Of a DNA stretch of 64,000 nucleotides, positions 1-12,300 are shown piece after piece. Origin of the DNA: Albugo candida (taxonomy: Eukaryota; Oomycota; Peronosporomycetes; Albuginales). Position 1 is the stretch's first letter. Every line of letters begins with the position of its first letter. A program made the translations under genes and the position numbers. The notes under the pieces were generated by a model, which saw nothing but the letters and a program-made list of their open reading frames with translations, had not been told where the DNA came from and ran no database searches. The stretch lies in the NCBI GenBank assembly GCA_040437565.1, contig JBDOQK010000007.1, positions 372,001 through 436,000 of the forward strand, written 5' to 3'.

Positions 1-44
1 TTACAGTAAAATGTGAAGCTCAATAATCTCATTGCCAATCTGCA

Positions 45-659
45 CAACTCAAAACGGAGAAGCAAGAATTATTTGATAGGCTCGTGGAATTTGAGCACCA
101 GAGTTCGCTGTGAGAGAGGATACTAAGAGGAGCAGAAGGCGCAAGCAGCGCTCTATCTAGTTAAGCTGGTCAAGCTTAATCAAAAACCAGATGTAAAGTA
201 ATCCATTGATGCGATATCGATTGGAGGTCTTGCAGCAAAGTCAGGAGCAAATGTTGCAAAACATGGAAAATTAAGTCCACAAACGTGACATTATGGCAAA
301 AATTCGAGGACGTAGCAAGAAAGACAGAGAGTTCATAGAGTCCTCTTGACGAGCTAAGTTCTCAAACTGCAAAACAACTCAAGGAAAATCGATTGAGAAT
401 CTTTTTCTTTCAACTGAAAATATAGCAGCAGAGCTTGCAGCGGAAGACGAGGAAACCGTCATATTGAAACGAATAATCAATCATAGACTAAATGAGAATC
501 AGCGGGTTGTTGACCCGGAGGCGAGGAAGCGAACATTTCTCAAACTCTTCGCTCATTCCTTTGAATTGGCTATGACTAGGACCAATCCAAAGAAGACTTT
601 GATTTCGTTTTTAATCCCAGTAGGATCTCGAATGACATAGAGAAAATCTGGATGGTGTG
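45..659 (+). pseudogene. Decayed coiled-coil protein gene (relic)
   Basis: Protein-like reading continues here through several frames, interrupted by stops and at least two frameshifts. Legible pieces in order are KTEKQELFDRLVEFEHQ, then LEVLQQSQEQMLQNMEN, then LDELSSQTAKQLKENRL, then after a frameshift STENIAAELAAEDEETV running on through RVVDPEARKRTFLKLFAHSF, then after another shift DFDFVFNPSRISNDIEKIW ending at a TGA at 657-659. The composition (E, K, Q, L rich) is that of a coiled coil. I do not recognise the family. In-frame stops are present in nearly every piece, so it cannot make one protein unless some stops fall in introns, for which I found no convincing set. It may also be the 3' end of a gene starting before the window. 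Confidence 0.45.
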
Positions 660-1789
660 AAGATCGTTATTGCTAATTTGCAAGAACGGATTATGACTCT
701 ATTGGGGTTATTAGATTGCGTTTTACTGCTCGCGAGTTCAACCAAGAAGTGATGCCAAGGTCTGATGTACTGCATACATAATGTAACAAATAAATTTATG
801 ATTGCTTGCCATACTAGATCTACTTGATTTTTATTTCTTGATTTATGAAGTGCTTTAAACCTCAGCAATAAGCGTTACCGTTAAAGCACAAGCCCTGAAG
901 AAGCCTGATTCCTACACCAATACCATTTTGGCAATCATCATATTATATTTACACGAGTTCAAGCGTATACCGCTGACCTCAAAGGCGTTCTCCAAGCTAC
1001 ATGCTACATTAGAGAGATCAAACCAATTGCACCGTAGCAAGCGCTCACGATGTAATGAAAATTGATGATGTCTCGGAAATCTACTTGGTTTGCCGCTTCT
1101 CTGCAACATCTAGATTCGATGCTTTAGGTCATTTGGTGATTCAAAACATTAGTCTATCAACTCGTTGCTGATTTTGCGCTTCAGGGCACATCGGTAACAT
1201 TTTTCTACCAGAGTCCATGAAACAGTCGGCAACATAATGCAGCTTCATGAGTGCGCAAAGAATCACACATCTACACATTGGATTCATTACATTAGGTAAC
1301 ATGGCATAAAAGTAGGAAGAGACAGCGCACTCTGCGTGAATCTCCTGCTAGATAAGCAGATCTTCTCCAGCTAGGTCCTAATTTCAAAGGGGAAGAAATT
1401 CTTCCGATTCAGTTCTAAATTACAAAAAAAGCAATCTCGTCTGGACCATACAGACGATTATCATAGATGTAGATACAGTTGGGCATTGCACGGGAATCCA
1501 AAATCAATCAAAAATTCAGCCAAACATCCAGTGATGACATATGGTCATCACTGGATGTTCTCAAACGTGATGATAAGCAACACGTCCCCAAGTAACTCAG
1601 CTAGTTGCAGCGCTTCTTATAATAGATAGTCCTTGAAAGTTGATTGTTGCTCGTTACTGGGAATAACGACTCAGAGATGATCGTGACTCTCCCAAAATGG
1701 ATTCCTTTAGCAATATTATATATGTTTATATAAATCCATCTATGTGACCGAATAGTCGTCAAGGTGTCTTCATCGGTCATATATTCATC
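660..1789. other. Gene-free stretch
   Basis: No reading frame here has protein-like composition or a recognisable motif. The only structure seen is the perfect hairpin at 1523-1559. The last 200 bases presumably hold the promoter and leader of the CFAP65-like gene, but I see no defined element. Confidence 0.5.
1523..1559. repeat. Perfect 16-bp inverted repeat with 5-bp loop
   Basis: The left arm AACATCCAGTGATGAC (1523-1538) is the exact reverse complement of the right arm (1544-1559), with ATATG between them. The hairpin would be stable as RNA or cruciform DNA. It lies 230 bp upstream of the CFAP65-like start and outside any gene. No target-site duplication or transposon end was seen around it. 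Confidence 0.85.
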
Positions 1790-4700
1790 ATGCAAGAAAT
1801 TCCAATTCTCAATTCTCGTGAACAAGAAAGATTCTTTGGCATCAGATGTGGTGACGCTGTTTCGTTTGAAGCTGGATGCTGGGCTCCAGGCGGTGAATTC
1901 TACAAAACAATTGCAGTCAAAAACGTTTCCTGTCGAACAATCCGCTTCAAGTACGAGCTACCCGCCACCAAATACTTCAGTATGGAATTCCCCTCTTTCA
2001 TCACATTGAGCCCAGGGATGGATACTAAAATCGCTTTGGTATTTCGTCCAGTCCAATATGAGCATTACGAAGACGTCATTACATTTTCTGTAAAGATAAT
2101 CGAAGGAGGTCTTATCATCACCTCGGGAAAATTCCGAATCCCGGTTGCCGCTCGTATTGACAGAATCTCTACTGAGCTGCCTACAAAACTTGATTTGGGA
2201 TTCTGTCCCGTGGCTGAGGTCACAGAAAAAACGCTTGTTATGCGAAATACAGGGCAAATCAATGTCAACTTTTCCTGGACCATACCTACAAACTTCAGTA
2301 TGACATCCCATCCGCCACCCATGTCCTCACTCCATCGAGAGGGTATCCCCAACTGCAACAACCTTTTCGAGGTGAGTCCATCACAAGGTCGTCTAGGCGC
2401 TGGTGAAAGTATGCATTTCAAAGTATTATTTTTCCCAACATGGGCATCTGTATATGTGGCCACTACATCTTGCGCTATAACTGTAAGCACTGACGTATTC
2501 TGCAAGCAAGATTGCATTCTGAGTTGCTTTATTAGGCTGAGAATCATGCTGGAGGTGAAACGCAGCGGACTCATGTGACTTTTATGGAAATAAATGCTGT
2601 CAGCAAATTCTCCTACTTGGAAGCCTCCCAAACAACAATAGATTTCAAGAACGTACTGTTACATTCAAAGCACGCTGGTACTTCTGTAGAGGAGAAAGAG
2701 CTCATGCTCCAAAACCCGACCAAGGTCCTGGCAAATTTTGAGATAAAAAGCGTACAATTCGATCAGAGTCCAATTTTTTTCTTTAGCCCGTCAAAAGGAG
2801 CGGTGGCTCCGCAATCGACATTAACCGTCCGAGTCAAGTACATGCCGCTCAGCTCTGGTACTTTTACGTGCGATTACTTCGACGTGGTGACACCAGGAAA
2901 TCAGCATCAAACTCGTCTCACGTGCAAGGGAAGGGCTACAGGTCCTCGCATTAGTCTTTGGACACGGAATTCTAGCTCGAATCTGATTTCCACATCCTCA
3001 ATCAACTTTCGTGATGTTCCAGTAGGAAACAAAGTTTCACGAGTGTTGGTATTGAGAAATGAATCAGCCGTAGATGCATATTTTCATTTTGATTGTCAAC
3101 CCCATGGAATATTTCAATTTGAAACCACTAGTGGTGAGATTGCATCACACTCGGATACTAGCATCACGGTGGTATTTACCGCAAAGCCACCTTACGTCGG
3201 CAATTTTTATCGACGGATATTCATATTAATTCAGCATCAGGGCTCTCTATTTGTAGACATGCTGGCCACATCATTCGATGAGAAACTTCGTCCATCTCCT
3301 TTTGAGCAAGCTCATATTGATGCATACCGTTGGCGAGCGAAGAATGGTCTCGGCAGCTTGAGCCCACAACAACTAGATAACATTCGTGACGACGAAGGGA
3401 ACAATTTTTTTCTTTCGGGTGCTAAAGCGCTCAGCCGTGTGAAACTGGATGGGACTTCCAAAACCATTCCATCTAATGTAGCGGACAGTACTCTAGCTCA
3501 ATATCATCGGCAGCAACTTGAAAGTGAGCTATTGAGTCCTAGTGGGGGAGCAACCCTGGCTGAATTGAGCATCTGCCATGAATATTCTGAAAGCACCGAA
3601 AATCTGTCGACTCCTATCACCCTGCTTGTTCCGCAAAGTCAGCACTCGCTTCCCTTCCTCGATTTCGGGTCCCGGACGTTTTCGAGTGCTACCCACAAGA
3701 AGACTTTACAAATTCGGAACAACACTCAAGCCAAAGTAATATGCATGTGGCACGTCTCAATGGGAGCGGTTGAACGACACGAGTCTGGAAAAACAGGAAA
3801 TAAGCCGAGTTTCCAGATTCATCCTGTTACCGCTGAAATCGAACCAGGTCTTGAAACAGCTTTTCTAGTCGCATTCCAACCTCTCGAACAAAATTCCTAT
3901 TACTTTGCAGAACTGGAAGCATATGTATCTTTCAGTAGTAATCGATCGTTTCGGCTTGTGGACGTCCAAACCTTTACCCCACCGTGGTGCGTTTCGATCA
4001 AAGTTTGTGGGAACACATTCATTGGTGCTGATTCTCATTACATATCTCAACTTGTCTTCCATGGACCAAGATTAATATTCCACACGAGTATGTCACAAAA
4101 CATGGCAAAATCGTCATTCTCCATGTCTTCAGCAAATCACAGGATACATTTTCCACCGTGTTATTTAAATGATTCAGTTTTTCAGACAATACTGATCGAA
4201 AATACAGGCGATACTCCGGCTTTGTTTCAGTTCTCCGATGATGCAACAGGGTGCTATTTCTGTAAGCCCAATTGCGGATATATTTCACCACGGTCGATTT
4301 ACCTCGTGCAAATACGATTCTCACCGGTGCAACTAGGCACGAATAAAGGATTTGTGCACTTCACCGTGAATTATTCTGAGAGCACACGTACGAATGTCGA
4401 GATGACTGGAATCGGATCCATTCCGAAACTCATATTCAATGATCATCCAGACGACTTGGGATCATCTCATATCGACGTGGATTCCTCTAGAGTAGATGCT
4501 AAAGTGTACCTCAAGCCAACCGCCTTGGGGCTCTCCTCAGTTCGGTGCCTGCAACTATTCAATGTGTCCCGAATACCACTTGTGTATGGTTTTGACATAC
4601 CAGATATTGCCGATAATGTTTTCTCAGTAAAGCCTGAAATTGGTCGAATTGATGGTCGCGAGACGATTAGTGTAGAAGTCCATTTCTCCCCACAAGCTGA

Positions 4701-7407
4701 AATGCGTAAATACACGAATCGACTTTTGGTGACGGTCAAACCGATTAGTTTTACTTGGAAGGCCTGGAATCAATACACCACAAAGAAAGAACTTGCTCGA
4801 GCGCCCATTAATCGAAGAACACTGCCAGTTATTCAAGAGTCTGGAGTACGCGTGATAAGCGAAGCCAGCTATGGCGCTATTATGTTTGAGCCAGAGGTAC
4901 TGAACTTCGATACCGTGATGATCAAATCAAGCATCAAACGGACTTTCGATATTGTGAATGCGGCAGATTGTGACCTTGCGTATGAATTGGTGCAGACAGG
5001 AGAGTTGACAACAAATACCACGCGTATCGATTCTCATTCTTCAACTGACTCGAAACCAATTATGCTAAAGCTGGATAAAGTTCAGGGTGACTTGACACTA
5101 TCACAGAGCAGTGGGATCATTCCCTTGCGATCAAGAAAGCAAATCGTGGCAAAATTCTTTCCGAAAACGACCGGACTTTACAATTTTGATATCAGCTGCA
5201 TTATTTCGGGAAAACTTCCGCTCGACAATCCGCTTTCAGCCTACGAAACTGCGCGAGAACGGACAACTAGATCGCGTTGCAAAATAAGTGCTAATGCATC
5301 CTTTCCAACCATAGTTATCCATGACATCAGATCCATGGAACTTCCAAGGTCACTCTTATGGATGCAGTTTAATTGTAATGCATTCAATTCTCATATGTCA
5401 TCGCAAGATCTTTCCGAAACTGACCCGAATAATACTGGAAGTAACGCTGAAAAACCTTTTGTGCAATATCCAAGCATTGACTTCTTTTTCACCCCAGCAC
5501 CCAGAGGATCTGCATCTCAAGAAATTATCATCCAGCTTTATAATCCCGGATCTCTTGTTGCTCATTACGAGTTACTGCTCCCTAATGAGGGCAATGTGGA
5601 GATGGAACATTGGGCCGATGCAGCATCACCAAGAGGTGAAAACTCGGAGACTATTTCCAGTATTGATAAACAAATCTTTGATTTCAGCCCGAAGAAAGCA
5701 AAGCTGCTACCACAAGAAACCAAATCCCTCCGACTGACGTGCAATTTTAAACACGCTTCACAGAAGGAAATCCATTCTCTTCCATTGCTGTTACGAATTG
5801 ATAAAGGAAAGAAGATATCAATCTTACTTCACGGGCAGATAATTATGAGCGACCAACCAAAAATTTGGGCTCCACGAAAAGAGTTTCGATTGTTTGCCAC
5901 CATAGCTGGAGAATTCAAGACACCTCCGAAATTTCACAGGCGGAGAAATAGAGACTTCCATGAGGCACATCATATGATGAATCTAGACATTCCTACGCAG
6001 CAAATACAGATTTTCAATGTTGGAAGTACCAAGTTGAGAGTCGAAGCGGATCTAATCCCAGTCAAGGATACGGAACTGATCAACTCTGTTCTACGCTGCA
6101 CCACTACTGCTAAGCATATTTCTCCAAGAAGTTCTGCATGCATCAACGTCCATTTCAGCCCAAACAAGCCTCAAATAATTGAAGCTGTGCTTTCATTAAG
6201 AGCGTACGAGAGCTACGTTATAGAACCATTGGCGACAAAGCGTCCACCGGGCCTCATGAGACGTGATATGATTGATGCAAAGACTTTTGCAGCAGCCGAC
6301 TTGTGCGGGAACGCCTATAATGAAGTTTGCACGATCAGATTGTTGGCAAGAGCTTTCCACCCAAATAAGGAGTCATATAATGTGGTCACCCTTGAAGACG
6401 ACAGCGTAGATTCAGGATGCTACTTGACACACACCGGATACATTTCTAATCCATCTCTAGGAGATTACTCAGAAGAACTATGTGGACGTTTTTTACCGAC
6501 CGACAAAGTTGATTTTGGTTATATACCGTCACACTCCCGATCTTCTCGTATATTGGTACTCCGGAACACTTCAGCGACAAGCGCAATGCATTTTGAATGG
6601 GACAATAGGAACGATTATGTGTCGAGAAAATTGCTGAGATTTTCCCCGATGTCTGGAATCATCGCCGAGAATGGTATATGCTTGATACGTATCTCCGTAG
6701 AAATGAAAAGCGATATAATCCGGATGGATCAAGATGTTGCGTGTTTTCTTAGTAGGACCGGTTCTTCTGAGAAGACCAAGGATCTCATCAAATGGAATCA
6801 GGCTGGGCCCACAATGAAAATAGCAGCCGCCAATAAAAAGCATCAAAGTGTAATATCACGATCAACTGCAGCTCAAGAAGCAATTAAAGAGACAAGAACA
6901 GACAGGATGTTGGATGACACAAATTTGTCCATTGCAGCGGTTGAAGCAACAGAGAAGGATACCAACACGAATACCATTTGGCCACTATATGTTCACATCA
7001 ACGCCCATCCTCTTGGACTGCAATTGCTGAAGAAATTCTGTTATGCTAAAAAAGATTTCGTAACGCTGCATCCAGAACTCCAAGCTCCATCTCATCCATT
7101 TTCTGTGTTCGACATGCCACCCGACGAAATAAGCTCAGCTCGGATCGTACTACACGATGTGATGGAAATGCTATTGGTGGATAGCTTTAACACCCCAGAA
7201 ATAGGAAAGAGTATTGACGAAGCATGCGGGCTGCCGAAAGATTCACCATCCATATCACGATCAATGTGCGAGACTAATGCTGCCTATCAAAGTGTCTTCA
7301 ACGATATTCGTGAAAGATCAACCATGTTTAACACTTGTACAGCATTATTGGAAAACACATTTCACAACGTGATTCAAGAAATTGCTCATGACATGATATC
7401 AGCTTGA
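1790..7407 (+). CDS. CFAP65: CFAP65-like flagellar axoneme protein (ASH/MSP repeats)
   Basis: Predicted axonemal central-pair protein of the CFAP65 (CCDC108) family, built from repeated ASH/MSP-type beta-sandwich domains. The N-terminus reads like the family start: a 'W.PG.E..K...VKNV' strand pattern, then 'LSPGMDTKIALVFRPVQY'. Typical repeats follow, such as 'RVLVLRNESAVDAYFHF' and 'FSPQAEMRKY'. Two open frames meet at 2575. A 53-nt intron, 2483-2535 (GTAAGC...TTATTAG), joins them in phase 0 (exon 1 1790-2482, exon 2 2536-7407) to give 1,853 residues, close to the roughly 1,900 of animal CFAP65. The start is the first ATG of the frame. Presence implies flagellated zoospores. It could instead be another large ASH protein (CFAP47, HYDIN), but the N-terminal region favours CFAP65. 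The family assignment is from memory of sequence pattern. Confidence 0.8.
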
Positions 7408-7569
7408 AATGTCTGAGGACGTCATACAAGTAGATGGATGCGCTTTACTATCCATTCACATAATCAATGTATCAGGCAATACCTTGCACCTAGCGCGCTA
7501 TTACAGGTATCCAATTTTTTGTGTTCAAGGTATACACTCTGTGCAATTTCGTATCTAAGATAAAAGATT

Positions 7570-7641
7570 TCCCAAACCGGGACTCGAACCCGGGTCGCGT
7601 GGGTGAAAGCCACGTATCCTAACCGCCTAGACTATTTGGGA
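7570..7641 (-). tRNA. tRNA-Glu (anticodon TTC)
   Basis: The 72-nt minus-strand sequence folds as a full cloverleaf. The acceptor stem pairs TCCCAAA with TTTGGGA. The anticodon arm is CGTGG-CTTTCAC-CCACG, giving anticodon TTC (Glu). The T arm is CCGGG-TTCGAGT-CCCGG with the standard B-box GGTTCGAGTCC. The D arm carries TAGTCTAGGCGGTTAGGA, a good A-box. No intron is present, and CCA is not encoded, as expected in a eukaryote. Confidence 0.97.
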
Positions 7642-9303
7642 GCTACAGTTCGATGTAGGAAGCTTTTTATAAAAACGTTTAGATAAATAGCTGAATTAAC
7701 TTTTTTGCTTCTCAACAAAAACAGATTTGCAAGAATCCTACAAGCCTTTGCTTTGCTATCATGAGGTAAGAAACCAAAATCTTCGAACATCATACATTCT
7801 TATAGAAACGAGCTTTAGTCCATCACAAACACAATTTAAAAAAATTGACGCTCTTCAGAGCTGGGTTGACTACATTTCACGCAAAATACCGTCAGAATAA
7901 TTAATCGATCGTGTCGGATAATTGACATGACTATTCATTGTAATAACGAGTTCATCAGATTTAGATGTGTAGCATCGACACAATTATGGAAGAAGTAATA
8001 ACCTTTTTCGATCGAAATATTCTCTCGTACATTTCTCAGTAAGCTCCATCAAATGTGATCGAAAGCATAGCTACTACAAACGCCGGGGAGTAGTAAGACA
8101 GGCTCATACGAATTCGAAGAAAATTTAGAATCCATGCTCACTGTGATCAAATTAGGTTGAGGCAACAATGAATGCCTCTCGGGAGCTCCGATTATTGCAG
8201 TTATACAGTTGACCAAATTACCATTCTCTCACGCAACATCACGAGCCCCTCTGATAATTATGACAGGTTTAATGGGATTCCGCAATATGAGGTGACGTGA
8301 ACAACACATCGGATTGATTCGTATACCTAAGTATTACGAAGTCCGATCACATCACTTCGGTGGAACGCTATACATCCGTCGCTCCACCAATTATNNNNNN
8401 NNNNNNNNNNNNNNNNNNNNNNNNNNNNNNNNNNNNNNNNNNNNNNNNNNNNNNNNNNNNNNNNNNNNNNNNNNNNNNNNNNNNNNNNNNNNNNCGAAAG
8501 CATAGCTACTACAAACGCCGGGGAGTAGTAAGACAGGCTCATACGAATTCGAAGAAAATTTAGAATCCATGCTCACTGTGATCAAATTAGGTTGAGGCAA
8601 CAATGAATGCCTCTCGGGAGCTCCGATTATTGCAGTTATACAGTTGACCAAATTACCATTCTCTCACGCAACATCACGAGCCCCTCTGATAATTATGACA
8701 GGTTTAATGGGATTCCGCAATATGAGGTGACGTGAACAACACATCGGATTGATTCGTATACCTAAGTATTACGAAGTCCGATCACATCACTTCGGTGGAA
8801 CGCTATACATCCGTCGCTCCACCAATTATGTCGCAGATAATGATTCCATAATGCCGTGCCTAAATTGACTCACGTCCTTGATGTCGTGAAAAGACATCAT
8901 CAGAAGCTCCTGTTTCTTCACACTTGATTGTTCTAGCAATGGATTTGATGTCTCAGGATCAGCCCAGGCATAAAAGCTCAGCGTTTCGGTTCAAGAAACA
9001 GGTACAAGCTGATTTTATCAATCAATATGCATCGTAGCTTCACTCATAAAGGATCACAAGCACAGTAATCATTGCAAGAGACCGACCATTCCATATATGG
9101 CGTATATAGCTACATCCGCTGTCTTTACACTACGCCAAGAACGTCTAAGAAACTGCTTAATTTAGCACGGTAGGACTCATCGAGTATGCAGGAGCTAAAT
9201 TGCAATCCACCCAGTCATAAAGTTACGTCTGGTGTTCTTCAGACTGGAAATAGAAAAGCGCTTTTATTCGATAAGAGCACGGTGCATCGGAGATAGGTTC
9301 GCC
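7642..9303. other. Intergenic stretch with assembly gap
   Basis: Apart from the duplicated block around the gap at 8395-8494, no coding signal, RNA gene or repeat was recognised. Open frames crossing the gap consist largely of N. Confidence 0.5.
8060..8829. repeat. 100-N gap flanked by exact 335-bp direct duplication
   Basis: Bases 8060-8394 are repeated exactly at 8495-8829, with N at 8395-8494. An exact copy ending right at a fixed-size gap is what results when two overlapping contigs are scaffolded without being merged. Most likely only one copy exists in the genome. Confidence 0.9.
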
Positions 9304-12300
9304 ATGAATAGATGTGATACCAAAGCTTTGTTTAAGATAAAACGCATTTTCAGCATCGAAAGCAGCGAGGATGATAGTAAGAATTCATTTACGTCATTAG
9401 GAGAGTTCAATATCGACTCTTTAGCTGTGCACACGGATAGTTCAAAACAATACTTGGCTTTAGCGATTGGATCAAGCACAAAGAATGGGAAAGAGGCTTC
9501 GACAACTTCGATTGAATATCCTTCTCGCCCTCTAATAGTTCGAAGTATCGAAGAAGACGGGAAGCTGCGATTTTGGCGATTTTCTTTTACAAAGTGCTCC
9601 AGAAAATCAATCGATCGATCAATGCCACTCTGTAGTTCTCCAACCAGGCGATCATCTTTTCCTTCTACTACGTCCATATCAGCATCCGTGGTCTCCCAAG
9701 CAGAGATTTCGAGTATTGAGAAGTCAAAGAACCCGGAACGCTTCGTTGCGCTCGACTTTAGCCCTGAGGGTGATTGGCTAGCTGCATTGTCCCTTATTAC
9801 GAACGCTTTGTATCTTATCCCAATTCAGTCTCTCATCAAAAAGACGCGTAAACATCAGGTGGAGAAATCCTATAAAGCTTCCACGCATGGGAATGATAGC
9901 CCCAATGTACGGAGCACCTGCGGCGTCGCTGTGGAAAAAGGGGTAATGACTCTTTCGCCAAGTGTGATGAATGTTCGAATGTCTTCTTATCTTCGGGCAA
10001 AAAATGAGGCTGGAGGCTGTAATGGAGCAAAATATCGATCTCAAATTGCAAATGATAATTTGCTAATGAGTTCTTTAATACTATCACCTGATATTGGCAC
10101 ACTATCATGTTGTCGATGGTGGCGTAGCTCAAATGGAAAGAATTACTGTCTCATCGGGGGAACGACTAGCGTAATTTCGATTGTAAATATCGAGGAGAAT
10201 CGAGAAGAGTGCCGATGCGATCTTGATCCACGACTGAAGAGTATGTCAACGCGGATTGAATCGATTGAGCTGCTCCATGAAACTGTCAATAAGCTGCCGC
10301 AATGCTCAATGTTGATAAAGATGAGAATGGTTTCCACTCAAGTATTCAGTGACACTTATGCAAACGAGAACGCTGCTAGATATCACAATAAATTTGCTAC
10401 GACACCAGTTTCCTATTTCCGTGTCTTACTTGAAAGACATGTGATGGAGATACGCAGCGATGATCTCTCGAGACCGAACGGTACACTGAAAATCAAAACT
10501 TTGCAAGAGTATCAACACGAGAGGCTTTTTAGTCCTCAACGTATGCACAATGGCCACTTTGTAAAGGGTTTTACGAAACAGGTGCTCGAAGATCCCGCTA
10601 CTACTCCAATTTGTCTATTCGCGATCAATGGAACGCAGTACAGTGAGTCTTGGGTCGCCGCTTACTCAGCAATAGAACGAAGTGCGATGCTTTATTTGAA
10701 TATCAATGAACAACCAAAATCAATGTATACGTTCCCGCAGCTATTTGAGGAAGTGAACGATCTCACAAATGTTGAGATGCTGTACAGCTCAACCGATCTG
10801 ATGCTTCTGCAAGGGAATTTGAAGGGAACAGTAGCTCAAGCAGACAGTCAACACGACCAAAAATATATAGCAGTGTGGGTATCTCTTCCTTCACGCCAAG
10901 TCGGAAAGGAGGACACAAAAGCACAAGAAGCTCGCGTTGTGCATCATTTGCGTTTGCATGAAAATGAAAAGATCAAAGCAGTACTGCAAACAACGTCGAT
11001 ATCGAAGCAGCTTCCAAAAAGTGAGACAAGATGCCATGTGTCACTAGGTAATGAAACCTCACAAGCAGCAGGACAGACACTGTACATCATATGGACCGAC
11101 CACAACGTCTACGAGTGCTATACGCAATGGTCACGGCTGGCTTTGTTCACAGCACTAAGGGAAGAGTGTATAATGCTTTCAGATGCTCTTTGCATCGGTT
11201 ATGCTCTGGGAGTAGATATGGCTTCTTTATGTGAAGTGGTAGCAGACACATTATGCGGTGATGACTGCTTAGAAGAGCCAACTAAATCAGCAATTGGAAC
11301 AAGTAGAAAAATAATGCCAAATAGGGATATCGGCTGTGATGGCAATATCGACACAATGGTGCCATTCAAACACCATGAATGGATCAAAGAATTATATAGT
11401 GCATCGCGTGCTCAACCGCACAAAGGAATGAAACAGCTACGAGGTATCGGTGCGAATTTGCAGGCAATAGCCTTTGGCAAGCACTACACAGGGCCCTTTA
11501 CGGACCATGTGAGCAACAAAAATGAAATCCTGGCGACAATGAATGGATTGCAACCGGAGGAGGCGAGGCGGGTTGCTGAACTTTTGATTGATCTTCTTAT
11601 GGAACAAAAAGCAAAAAGAGACTTTCTTTCTGAAGAAAAGGGCAATCGTGCATGTACGCGTCGTTCATCCGATGACAAAGAAGAACTAATAGAGGATTGG
11701 TTACTGCTTTTTTTGGAACAGAATGTTGATTACGATTTCCAAGCCGTGATTGACATATGCATACATTGGGAACAGGTGGCTTTGGCTCTCAATGTGGGCC
11801 TGTTTCGGAATAGTATCGAACACGTCTTCAAAAAAATACTTCAGGCCGGAATGGCATCGTCCGTTAGTACAAGCACGATCGAAAGCCTTCTTGTAAGGAA
11901 TTCCCAGGTAGCACAATTACTCGCTGTTCCGGAAAATCACATCATCTTACGTCAACTGCCTAATCGAGTGCAACTGAGAATCATTTCATATGATGCTGAC
12001 ACTGTGCTGGAACATCGGGATTGGATAATCAGGAACAGCAACTCATTTTCTGTCCAACAATGTATCACTATCTTGGATCATTTCGCACTGCAGACAGCTG
12101 CGCTGTGCTTGAATCATAACCACAATGACAAGTTCACAGATGTTGATGGCATATGTGAAAAACACTCATTCGAAGAAGCAGAGTTTTATTTGGCGTTGTT
12201 AATACGTGTAGTAGCCGAAATCGAGAAACCCGAGGATCCCAAATATTCACAATGGACTTTGCAGCAACATATAAAGTCAATGAAAGGATCGTACAGACCG

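Noticed and set aside
5321-5737. 138-codon frame inside the CFAP65-like gene
   Set aside because: Same-strand shadow in another phase; the main frame carries the ASH-type repeat pattern across this interval.
8060-8829. Direct repeat considered as a mobile-element LTR or tandem duplication
   Set aside because: Both copies are identical and abut a 100-N run exactly, the same as at five other gaps; an assembly artefact explains all of them.
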